Source: Rhizobacter sp. Root404
GTDB taxonomy: Bacteria; Pseudomonadota; Gammaproteobacteria; Burkholderiales; Burkholderiaceae_C
Length of the DNA stretch: 64,000 bases
Reading direction: 5' to 3'
Assembly (NCBI RefSeq): GCF_001425865.1
Contig: NZ_LMDS01000005.1
Coordinates: forward strand, 504,209 to 568,208
In this document: positions 42,507 to 50,127 of the stretch, one piece after another
How the letters are laid out: every line of letters starts with the position of its first letter
Position numbering within the stretch: the stretch's first letter is position 1
Position numbers and translations under genes: made by a program
The notes under the pieces: model-generated
Databases searched by the model: none
Told to the model about the DNA's origin: nothing
Seen by the model: only the letters and a program-made list of their open reading frames with translations

Positions 42507-43376
42507 ATGATCCGCACCACGCTTTCCGCCGCGACCCTGCTGTTCGCCCTGGGCACCACTGCTGCCGGCGCCGCCCAGCCGCTCCAGCTGACGGTCTACA
42601 CGGCCGGGCCGACCAGCTTCAACGTCGATTCCGCCCTGGTCTATGGCGCCAAGGAGGCCCTGGTGATCGATGCGGGCTTCAGCCGCGCCGACGCGTTGCG
42701 CATCGCCGCCAACGTGCTCGACAGCGGCAGGCAGCTCAAGACGATCTACGTCAGCCAGGCCGACCCGGACTACTACTTCGGCGTCGAGGTGTTGAAGGAG
42801 TTCTTCCCCGACGCCGAGGTGGTCACCACGCCGGCCGTGCTCGCCAAGCTCAGCGCCAAGCACGCCGGCAAGGTCGCGTTCTGGGGCCCGAAAATGGGCG
42901 CGAACGCGCCGCGCAGGCCGGTGCTGCCGAAGGCGCTGGAGGGCCACACGCTGACGGTCGATGGCGAGACGATCGAGATCCGCGGCACGACCGGCCTGCT
43001 GGCGCACCGCCCGTATGCCTGGATTCCGTCGCTGCGCGCGATCGTCGGCAACATCGCGGTGTTCGGCCAGTTGCACGTGTGGACCGCGGACACGCGCGCA
43101 CCGGCCGAGCGCGCTGCCTGGGTCGCACAGCTGGACGAGATGGCCGCGCTGCAGCCCGCGATCGTCGTGCCCGGCCACATGGTGCCCGGCACGAAGACCG
43201 ATGCCACGGCAATCGCGTTCACGAAGGACTACCTGCTGACCTTCGAGAAGAACCTGGCGACGGCACCCAACGGCGCGGCGCTGATCGATGCGATGACCCG
43301 CGCCTATCCGACGGCGGGCGGCGCGCTGTCGCTCGACATCGGCGCCAAGGTCAACAAGGGCGAGATGCCCTGGTAG
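42507..43376 (+). CDS. Exported metallo-beta-lactamase-fold protein with degenerate metal site
   Basis: A 289-residue protein with a signal peptide (about 1-22, ending A-G-A-A) and an MBL fold: V-I-D-A-G-F is the first strand region, and G-H-M-V-P-G lies near the C terminus. The place of the metal motif H-x-H-x-D-H is occupied by Q-A-D-P-D-Y (residues 85-90 in S-Q-A-D-P-D-Y-Y-F-G), so three of the four canonical His/His/His ligands are absent and only the Asp remains. It may be non-catalytic or use another metal set. Divergent from a LysR regulator. Confidence 0.8.
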   Translation: MIRTTLSAATLLFALGTTAAGAAQPLQLTVYTAGPTSFNVDSALVYGAKEALVIDAGFSRADALRIAANVLDSGRQLKTIYVSQADPDYYFGVEVLKEFFPDAEVVTTPAVLAKLSAKHAGKVAFWGPKMGANAPRRPVLPKALEGHTLTVDGETIEIRGTTGLLAHRPYAWIPSLRAIVGNIAVFGQLHVWTADTRAPAERAAWVAQLDEMAALQPAIVVPGHMVPGTKTDATAIAFTKDYLLTFEKNLATAPNGAALIDAMTRAYPTAGGALSLDIGAKVNKGEMPW

Positions 43377-43389
43377 GCAACGCGTCGCC

Positions 43390-45030
43390 TCAGCGGTTCG
43401 CCGTTGCGGCGGGCCGAGTCGCCGCGCGGCGGTAGATCGCGGTGATCTCGTCCTCGCTGGTGTTGCGTCGCTCGCGGGCAAGCAGTCTCCAGCTTGCGCC
43501 CGGCGCCGCCGGGCGCGCACGCGTCTCGGTCAGCAACAGGTAATCGCAGCGGGTCGCTTCGGGCGTTTCCCGCGCATCGACCCGGTAGCCGCCGAGGTGC
43601 TCCAGCGCGACGAGTTGGGCGCGCGCCATGTTCGGCGCTGCGACGCAGGCGGAGGTCGGCACGCGGTGCGCGATGCGCTGGATCAACGAGCGGTAGCTGC
43701 GGGCCTGATCGAGCGGCGCGAGCAGGAGCGTCATCACCAGCAGCCAGCAGAGCGAGACGCCGCTGGCCGGAAGCACCAGACTCTTCCACAGCGGATGTCG
43801 GTTGCGCCCGGTGCGCCACTTGACGAGCCACAGCCAGGCCAGCGTCCCGGCCGCGGCCAGGGCCAGCGTCACCACGGAGAAGCTGGGCACGTACCCCGGA
43901 GCGACGCGCTCGATGCTGGCCGCCGCCTTGGCTGGCACGCCGGTCTGGATCGCGACGTAGTACAGCCAGATCGCCGCCGCGGCGAGGGTGAAGAAGCACA
44001 CCGAGAACCAGTCGATCGCCGCGGCAGTGCTGCGCTGGAGCGTCGGCAGCGCAAATGCCGCGAGCACGGCCAGCGGCGGCAGACCGAGCATCAGTGCGCG
44101 TTCCGACCCGCCCATTGCCAGGCACGCGATCAGGCTGACAAGCACGCCGATCAACGGGATCGCGATGTGCCGGTCCGACAGTTGGCCGCGCCAGCGCCAC
44201 AGCGTCCACAGCGCGAGCGGCCAGGCCGGCCACGTGAACCAGGCGAGCAGCCGCAGGATCTCCCAGACGCCTGCGAGCGACCAGGCGCCGGCGCCGATTC
44301 GCCAGGCCCAGGCCCCGAGCGCGAGCGCGGCGCCTGCCGACAGTACGGTGGCCGCCGCGATCCACGGCACGAAGCGTCGCGCCGGCTCGTAGCCCGAGGC
44401 GCGGCACACGAATCCGCCGGCGACACCGAGCGCCACCGCGATCGCCGGCGCGCCGCTGGCCGCGAGCGCGGGCAGGGCGACCAGCACCGCCACGCGCGCC
44501 GCGAGCACGCGGAACGGGCTCGCGGCGAGCGCGTAGACGAACAGCGACACGCTGGCCAGCTGCGCCAGCTCCGGCGTGGTCTCGTGCCCGAGCTGCAGCA
44601 GACCGAGCGACGCGATCAGCGCCAGCAGCGCGCCGTCGGCGATCGCGCGCGCATAGTCGATCGGGTTCGCCTCGCCGCCGAACGCGAAGGGCAGCGGCTG
44701 TGCCGCTTCGGTGCGTGCGAGGTGGTAGGTGCTGTACCAGGTCAGCACCAGCACCAGCACGAGCAGCAACGCGAACGGAATGCGCGCGGCCAGGGCGGGC
44801 TCGACCCACGGGCCGAGCAGCTTGATGAAGCCGGCACCGATCCAGTAGGGCAGCAGCGCGGCGTCGGCCGGCAGGCCGCCGACGGTCGGCGCGAGCCAGC
44901 CGGTGCGGCCCTGCGCGATGTTCACCATGTAGCCGAACGCGGTGATGTCGGCGCTCTTCCACGGGTCCCGCCCGAACACGCCGGGGATCACGTAGGCCGC
45001 GCAGAACAGCAGCAGAGCCAGGCGCGGCAT
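43390..45030 (-). CDS. Polytopic membrane protein, GT-C glycosyltransferase-like
   Basis: A 546-residue protein with about 12 hydrophobic segments. The N-terminal segment, with R-D-P-W-K-S-A-D just after the first helix, resembles the acidic loop of GT-C/ArnT-type lipid-linked sugar transferases, which would modify lipid A or glycans in the inner membrane. The C-terminal roughly 95 residues are soluble. The start at 45030 is the first ATG downstream of the rpmE2 terminator; an upstream ATG (45144) would translate that terminator. No ribosome site is seen. Function uncertain. Confidence 0.6.
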   Translation of the reverse strand: MPRLALLLFCAAYVIPGVFGRDPWKSADITAFGYMVNIAQGRTGWLAPTVGGLPADAALLPYWIGAGFIKLLGPWVEPALAARIPFALLLVLVLVLTWYSTYHLARTEAAQPLPFAFGGEANPIDYARAIADGALLALIASLGLLQLGHETTPELAQLASVSLFVYALAASPFRVLAARVAVLVALPALAASGAPAIAVALGVAGGFVCRASGYEPARRFVPWIAAATVLSAGAALALGAWAWRIGAGAWSLAGVWEILRLLAWFTWPAWPLALWTLWRWRGQLSDRHIAIPLIGVLVSLIACLAMGGSERALMLGLPPLAVLAAFALPTLQRSTAAAIDWFSVCFFTLAAAAIWLYYVAIQTGVPAKAAASIERVAPGYVPSFSVVTLALAAAGTLAWLWLVKWRTGRNRHPLWKSLVLPASGVSLCWLLVMTLLLAPLDQARSYRSLIQRIAHRVPTSACVAAPNMARAQLVALEHLGGYRVDARETPEATRCDYLLLTETRARPAAPGASWRLLARERRNTSEDEITAIYRRAATRPAATANR

Positions 45031-45107
45031 GCGCTGTGCGGCGCGCTGGGTGACGAGGGCAGGGTTCGGCGAGTTCAAGGCGCGAATGATGCAGCAACTC
45101 GGGCAAC

Positions 45108-45132
45108 AAAAAAGGCAGCCGGAGCTGCCTTT
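45108..45132 (-). terminator. Intrinsic terminator of rpmE2
   Basis: A 9-bp stem (45111-45119 with 45124-45132) and a 4-base loop. On the minus strand six Ts (45113-45108) overlap and follow the stem, which is a strong terminator for rpmE2. It has T-rich ends on both strands, so it may also act on plus-strand transcripts. Confidence 0.8.
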
Positions 45133-45153
45133 TCTTCGGGGCAAGAAGGGGAA

Positions 45154-45414
45154 TTACTTCTTCGCGCCCAGGTGCGCAAACTTGTTGCGGAACTTCTCGA
45201 CGCGGCCGCCGAGCGAGTCGACGCTCTTTTGCGTGCCGGTGTAGAACGGGTGCGATTCGCTGGTGCTCTCAAGCTTGAACAGCGGCAGCTCGCGGCCATC
45301 TTCCATCTTGATGGTTTCCTTGCTGGTCGCGCACGAGCGCGTCACGAACTTGAAACCGTTGGACAGGTCCACGAAGCAGACTTCGCGGTACGTGGGGTGA
45401 ATGCCTTCTTTCAT
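45154..45414 (-). CDS. rpmE2: 50S ribosomal protein L31, type B
   Basis: An 86-residue ribosomal protein beginning M-K-E-G-I-H-P-x-Y-R-E-V. It lacks the CxxC zinc motifs of type A L31, so it is the zinc-independent type B form. The start at 45414 has GAGG 6 bases upstream; earlier in-frame codons are not conserved. It lies just downstream of rho on the same strand. Confidence 0.95.
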   Translation of the reverse strand: MKEGIHPTYREVCFVDLSNGFKFVTRSCATSKETIKMEDGRELPLFKLESTSESHPFYTGTQKSVDSLGGRVEKFRNKFAHLGAKK

Positions 45415-45479
45415 GGGAGCCTCGTCGCTGATTGATCGGTAGCCACGCCGAACCGTTCGGCGCACTTTCCGGATTGCGG

Positions 45480-45503
45480 AAAACCCGAGATTATAGCCCG
45501 GGT
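45480..45503 (-). terminator. Hairpin between rho and rpmE2, with an embedded -10-like sequence
   Basis: On the minus strand ACCCGGG pairs with CTCGGGT (one G-U pair) around a 7-nt loop, then TTTTCC follows. It may end the rho transcript. The loop contains a perfect TATAAT (45495-45490, minus), which could serve as the -10 of rpmE2, although no good -35 is present. The two readings are alternatives. Confidence 0.5.
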
Positions 45504-45511
45504 CGAGCGCG

Positions 45512-46774
45512 TTACCCGCCGCGCCGCATCATGTCGAAGAAGTCGTGGTTGTTCTTGGTCGACTTCATCTTGTCGAGGATGAACTCCATCGCCTCGATCT
45601 CGTCCATCGGATACAGCAGTTTGCGCAGGATCCAGGTCTTCTGCAGGATCTCGGGCTGCAGCAGCAGTTCCTCGCGCCGCGTGCCGCTCTTGTTCAGCAG
45701 GATCGACGGGTAGACGCGCTTCTCGGCCATGCGGCGATCGAGGTGGATCTCGCAATTGCCGGTGCCCTTGAATTCCTCGTAGATCACCTCGTCCATGCGC
45801 GAGCCGGTGTCGACCAGCGCGGTGCCGATGATGGTCAGCGAGCCGCCTTCCTCGACGTTGCGTGCGGCGCCGAAGAAGCGCTTGGGGCGCTGCAGCGCGT
45901 TCGAGTCCATGCCGCCGGTCAGCACCTTGCCGGAGGACGGCAGCACGTTGTTGTAGGCACGGGCCAGGCGGGTGATCGAGTCGAGCAGGATCACCACGTC
46001 CTTCTTCATCTCGACCAGGCGCTTGGCGCGCTCGATCACCATCTCGGCGACCTGCACGTGGCGGGCGGCAGGTTCGTCGAACGTCGAGCTGATCACTTCA
46101 CCGCGCACGGTGCGGACCATCTCGGTCACTTCTTCGGGCCGCTCGTCGACCAGCAGCACGATGAGGTGCACGTCGGGGTGGTTGGCCACCAGCGCGTGCG
46201 CCATCTGCTGCATCATCACCGTCTTGCCGGTCTTGGGCTGGGCAACGAGCAAGGCGCGCTGACCTTTGCCGATCGGCGCGATCAGGTCGATGATGCGGCT
46301 GGTGATGTTCTCGTCCGACTTGATCTCGCGCTCGAGCTTGAACTGCTCTTTCGGGAAGAGCGGCGTCAAGTTCTCGAACATGATCTTGTGCTTGCTCTCC
46401 TCCGGCGCGACGCCGTTGACGCGGTCGACCTTGACCAGCGCGAAGTAGCGTTCACCGTCCTTCGGCACCCGCACTTCGCCTTCGATCGCGTCGCCGGTGT
46501 GCAGGTTGAAGCGCCGGATCTGGCTCGGGCTGAGGTAGATGTCGTCGGTGCTCGCCATGTAGCTCGCGTCCGGCGAGCGCAGGAAGCCGAAGCCGTCCGG
46601 CAGCACCTCGAGCACGCCGTCACCGAATACCTGCTCGCCGGCCTTCGCGCGCTTCTTCATGATCGCGAACATCAGTTCCTGCTTGCGCAGGCGGGCGACG
46701 TTCTCGATCTCCAGTGCCTCGCCCATCGTGATGAGCTCGGAGACGTGGATCAGTTTCAGTTCGGACAGATGCAT
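45512..46774 (-). CDS. rho: Transcription termination factor Rho
   Basis: A 420-residue hexameric RNA-dependent ATPase. An N-terminal Rho_N helical domain (about 1-45) precedes the RNA-binding cold-shock-like domain (about 50-125) with G-F-G-F-L-R. The ATPase core has Walker A (Q-P-K-T-G-K-T), Walker B (V-V-I-L-L-D-S-I-T-R-L-A-R) and the C-terminal R-loop region. The ATG at 46774 gives the family's normal length and start M-H-L-S-E-L-K. A long leader precedes it. Confidence 0.97.
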   Translation of the reverse strand: MHLSELKLIHVSELITMGEALEIENVARLRKQELMFAIMKKRAKAGEQVFGDGVLEVLPDGFGFLRSPDASYMASTDDIYLSPSQIRRFNLHTGDAIEGEVRVPKDGERYFALVKVDRVNGVAPEESKHKIMFENLTPLFPKEQFKLEREIKSDENITSRIIDLIAPIGKGQRALLVAQPKTGKTVMMQQMAHALVANHPDVHLIVLLVDERPEEVTEMVRTVRGEVISSTFDEPAARHVQVAEMVIERAKRLVEMKKDVVILLDSITRLARAYNNVLPSSGKVLTGGMDSNALQRPKRFFGAARNVEEGGSLTIIGTALVDTGSRMDEVIYEEFKGTGNCEIHLDRRMAEKRVYPSILLNKSGTRREELLLQPEILQKTWILRKLLYPMDEIEAMEFILDKMKSTKNNHDFFDMMRRGG

Positions 46775-47018
46775 GGGCGAGTGACCCCGGGGTGAGTGGC
46801 GGCGCCGACGCCCCGGCAAGGGTGCGCAGGCTCGCGAAGCGAACAACGAGCGACAACGGGAGTGGGGTGCCGATTCCACGCGCCGCCGGTTCGGGCGTCG
46901 TGGCCGCCGAAACCGCTTCGGCAGCCCTCAGGGCGTGGGGGCGAAAATCTTGGCGGCAGGTCTACAAAGAACAACCGGCGGCTTGGGTAAAGCGCCGGCT
47001 CCCGCCGCGTTGAGCAGA
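46775..47018 (-). promoter_or_regulatory. Long untranslated leader of rho
   Basis: The 245 bp between trxA and rho hold no convincing gene. If transcription starts near the candidate -10 at 47019-47024, the leader is about 240 nt and rich in C stretches (for example around 46935-46950 and 46855-46870, minus strand), a composition in which Rho-binding sites are usually found. In E. coli a similar trxA-leader-rho arrangement allows autoregulation; here that is inference. Confidence 0.4.
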
Positions 47019-47049
47019 ATTATAGATGACCGTCGAGGAACGCGGTCAA
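47019..47049 (-). promoter_or_regulatory. Candidate sigma-70 promoter for rho inside the trxA 3' end
   Basis: On the minus strand TTGACC (47049-47044) and TATAAT (47024-47019) are separated by 19 bp. The -10 is perfect and contains the trxA stop codon; the -35 matches five of six. The 19-bp spacing is longer than the usual 17, which lowers confidence. Confidence 0.4.
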
Positions 47050-47349
47050 CTGGGCTTTCGACAGGGCGCCGACCTTGGTCGCCGCGAGCTGGCCGTCCTT
47101 GAACAGCATCAGCGTCGGGATGCCGCGGATGCCGAACTTGGCGGGCACGTCACGGTTCTCGTCGACGTTCATCTTCGCGATCTGCAGGCGACCGTCGTAG
47201 TCCTTCGAGACCTCGTCGAGGATCGGGGCAATCATCTTGCACGGGCCACACCACTCGGCCCAATAGTCGACCAGCACGGGCTTGGTCGACTTCAACACGT
47301 CGGTGTCGAACGACGCGTCGGAGGTGTGTTTGATCAGTTCGCTGCTCAT
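47020..47349 (-). CDS. trxA: Thioredoxin 1
   Basis: A 109-residue thioredoxin with the active-site motif W-C-G-P-C-K (C34 and C37) and the cis-Pro loop R-G-I-P-T-L. It keeps cytoplasmic disulfides reduced. The start at 47349 has GAGGA 6 bases upstream; the long open frame above this point is a shadow of the AddB-like gene. It is upstream of rho on the same strand, as in E. coli. Confidence 0.97.
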   Translation of the reverse strand: MSSELIKHTSDASFDTDVLKSTKPVLVDYWAEWCGPCKMIAPILDEVSKDYDGRLQIAKMNVDENRDVPAKFGIRGIPTLMLFKDGQLAATKVGALSKAQLTAFLDGHL

Positions 47350-47460
47350 GGTTTGTCCTCGAGGCTGCACCGCAAGAAGTGGGTGGCAAGGCACAATGAT
47401 TCTGACACAAAGCCCCGACTTTCGCGGTGCACGGCGCCCTCGGCGACCCTCTTCATTCCT

Positions 47461-50127
47461 ATGGCAACGATAGTCCGGCGGGCTCTTGAAATCGGCGATG
47501 CGCGCGCGCCGCGCTGGGATGCGATCGCGGCCGACGTGGCGGCCTGGGCGGCCGTCGAACGCGTCGCGTTGATCGATGCGGTGCTGCTGGTCCCGTTCGC
47601 GCAGTTGCTTCCCGAAGCGCGCGGGGCATTCGCCCGGCACGGCGGATGGATGCCGCGGATCGAGACCACGCGCACGTTCGCGCAGGGCCTGGGCCCTGCT
47701 GTGGCGCCGCGTGCCGGCGAGCTCAGCTTCGATCCGACGCTCGATGCGCTCAGCGCTTCCGCGCTGCTGCGCGCCCAGACGTGGGGTGCGGCGTGGGCGC
47801 GGCGCGATCAGCGTGGCTTCGAGCAGGCGGTGCGCATCGTCGTCGCGACGGCACAGGAGATGGCGCGCGCGGCGGCGGCCGTCCCGCCCGCGGCGCGCGG
47901 CGCCCACTGGGCCGCGGCGCGCGAGCTGATGATGCCGATCGGCGGCCCGGGCGCGAGCGAGCGACTGCTGACGCGTGTCGCGCTCGAGTGGGCGAGCGTC
48001 GCGCCGGCGCCGGCCACCGACCGGCTGTTCGAACGCGCCGCGTCGTCGGCATGGATCGCCGTGCAGGCCGGCGGGCCCGACACGCTCGTCGACCGGTTGA
48101 TGCGGGAAGCGCGCGTGCCGTGCCTGCTGATCGACACCGATGCGCCTGAGGACGACCCGTTCCTTTCCATGGAGCACCATGCCACGCCGACGCACGCCTG
48201 CTGCGACGCCTTCGAGCACGAGGCGCAATGCGCGGCGGCTCAGGTGCTGTTGCACCTCGAGCGTGGCGAGAGCCCGGTCGCGCTGATCGCGCAGGACCGC
48301 GTGCTGGTGCGCCGCATCCGCGCGCTGCTCGAGCGCCATCGCGTCCGCCTGCTGGACGAGACCGGCTGGACCCTGTCGACGACCCGCGCCGCGGCGCAGG
48401 TGATGAGCCTGTTGCATGCCGCGCGGCCCGATGCCGGCACCGATGCACTGCTCGACTGGCTGAAAGCCGGCACCGCGTGGGGACGCACCGATGCCGACGA
48501 CGCCGTCGCCGCGCTGGAATCGAATTGCCGCCGCCTGCAACTGGCGCGCACCGCTGCGCTCGATGCCGCTGCGCTCGATCCGCCGGCCACGCGACTGTGG
48601 GCCGCTGCGTCCGAGGTGCTCGCGGAACTGGCCGCGGTGCGCCGGCAGCCGCTCCCGGCGTGGCTCGCGGCGCTGGCGCAGGCGCTCAAGCGTTGCGGCG
48701 CGTTCGACCTGCTGCGCGACGACGACGCCGGTCGTCAGGTGCTGCTGGCACTTCGCCTGACGCCCGCGGCGACGGGCGCGCTGGCCTGGACGGCGGGTGC
48801 CGCGCAGGCGGTGATGACACTCCTCGAATTCCGTCACTGGGTCGACGGCGTGCTCGAGCAGGCCACCTTCCGGCCGACGGCCGAATTCGATGCGCCGCCC
48901 GAGGTGATCGTGACGCCGCTCGCACAAGCGATGCTGCGGACCTTCGCGGCCGCCGTCGTCCCCGGCGCCGACGACAGGCGTCTCGGCGCGATGCCGTCCG
49001 CGACGACGCCGGTCAGCGAGCCGATCGCGGCCGCGCTGGGCCTGCCGACCCCGGCGGCGCGCCGGCGTGCCGAATTGCTGGCGTTCGTGCAGCTGCTCGC
49101 GGTGCCGCGGGTGACCTTCATGCGCCGCCGCGTCGACGGCAGCGAGCCGCTGGCCGACAGCCCGCTGGTCGAACGCCTTGCGCTCGCGCTCGCCGAGCGG
49201 GGCCGCGCGCTGGCCGCGTGGCACGACCCGCGCGCCGCTGTCGCCCATCCGCCGACGCCGGTCCACATGACGGCGCCGGCCGCGCCCGAGCTGCTGCCGG
49301 CGCGCCTGTCCGCCAGCGCCAGCGAGGCGCTGCGCGCGTGTCCGTACCGCTTCTTCGCGCTCTCGATGCTGCGACTGCGGGAGGACGACGAGCTCGAACG
49401 CGAAGTCGAGAAGCGCGACTACGGCACCTGGCTGCACACGGTGCTGTACGACTTCCACCGCACGCGGGCGGCACCCGAGGCGAGCGCCGTCGAAACCGCT
49501 CGGCTGCTTGCGCTCGCGCGCACCAGCCAGGCCGCGCAGGGCATCGCCGATGCCGATTTCCTGCCGTTCGCCGCGTCGTTCGAGACCTTTGCGCCGCGCT
49601 ACGTCGCCTGGCTGCATGCACGCGACGCGAAAGGCGCGCACTGGCTCGCCGGCGAAGAGGAGGCGACGCGGGCGCTGCCCGGCGTCACCGGCATCGAGCT
49701 GCGCGGCATCATCGACCGCATCGACGAGCGCCGCGCGCCCGGCGAAACCGTCCTCGAGCTGATCGACTACAAGACCGGCAGCGCGAGCAGCCTGCGCGAG
49801 AAGGTGCGCGACCCGCTCGAGGACACCCAGCTCGCCTTCTACGCCGCGCTGATGCGCGAGCGCGGCACGCAGCCGATCAGCGCCTGCTACCTCGCGCTCG
49901 ACGGCACGCGCGGGATCGAGGAGGTGCCGCACCCGGAAGTCGAATTCAGCGCCGCCGCGCTCGTCGACGGGCTCGCGCACGACTTGCGCCGCCTGCAGGC
50001 CGGCGCGGGGCTGCCGGCGCTCGGTGTCGGCTCGACCTGCGAGCACTGCGCGGCGCGCGGCATCTGCCGTCGTGATCACTGGGCCGAGGCGCCCGCCGAT
50101 GCCGCGACCGAGGCGGTCCCGCGATGA
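47461..50127 (+). CDS. AddB/RecB-nuclease-like PD-(D/E)XK protein
   Basis: An 888-residue protein with an inactive helicase-like body and a C-terminal PD-(D/E)XK nuclease domain (about 615-870). The nuclease motif is seen as L-E-L-I-D-Y-K-T-G. A Cys cluster (S-T-C-E-H-C-A-A-R-G-I-C) near the C terminus resembles the iron-sulfur Cys of AddB. No Walker A motif is evident. It overlaps the next gene as ATGA and would work with it on double-strand DNA ends. The ATG at 47461 is divergent from trxA; upstream frame is a shadow. No clear ribosome site. Confidence 0.8.
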   Translation: MATIVRRALEIGDARAPRWDAIAADVAAWAAVERVALIDAVLLVPFAQLLPEARGAFARHGGWMPRIETTRTFAQGLGPAVAPRAGELSFDPTLDALSASALLRAQTWGAAWARRDQRGFEQAVRIVVATAQEMARAAAAVPPAARGAHWAAARELMMPIGGPGASERLLTRVALEWASVAPAPATDRLFERAASSAWIAVQAGGPDTLVDRLMREARVPCLLIDTDAPEDDPFLSMEHHATPTHACCDAFEHEAQCAAAQVLLHLERGESPVALIAQDRVLVRRIRALLERHRVRLLDETGWTLSTTRAAAQVMSLLHAARPDAGTDALLDWLKAGTAWGRTDADDAVAALESNCRRLQLARTAALDAAALDPPATRLWAAASEVLAELAAVRRQPLPAWLAALAQALKRCGAFDLLRDDDAGRQVLLALRLTPAATGALAWTAGAAQAVMTLLEFRHWVDGVLEQATFRPTAEFDAPPEVIVTPLAQAMLRTFAAAVVPGADDRRLGAMPSATTPVSEPIAAALGLPTPAARRRAELLAFVQLLAVPRVTFMRRRVDGSEPLADSPLVERLALALAERGRALAAWHDPRAAVAHPPTPVHMTAPAAPELLPARLSASASEALRACPYRFFALSMLRLREDDELEREVEKRDYGTWLHTVLYDFHRTRAAPEASAVETARLLALARTSQAAQGIADADFLPFAASFETFAPRYVAWLHARDAKGAHWLAGEEEATRALPGVTGIELRGIIDRIDERRAPGETVLELIDYKTGSASSLREKVRDPLEDTQLAFYAALMRERGTQPISACYLALDGTRGIEEVPHPEVEFSAAALVDGLAHDLRRLQAGAGLPALGVGSTCEHCAARGICRRDHWAEAPADAATEAVPR

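Noticed and set aside
47026..47460. Upstream extension of the AddB-like gene
   Set aside because: It is antisense to trxA and low in family similarity; the ATG at 47461 is used.
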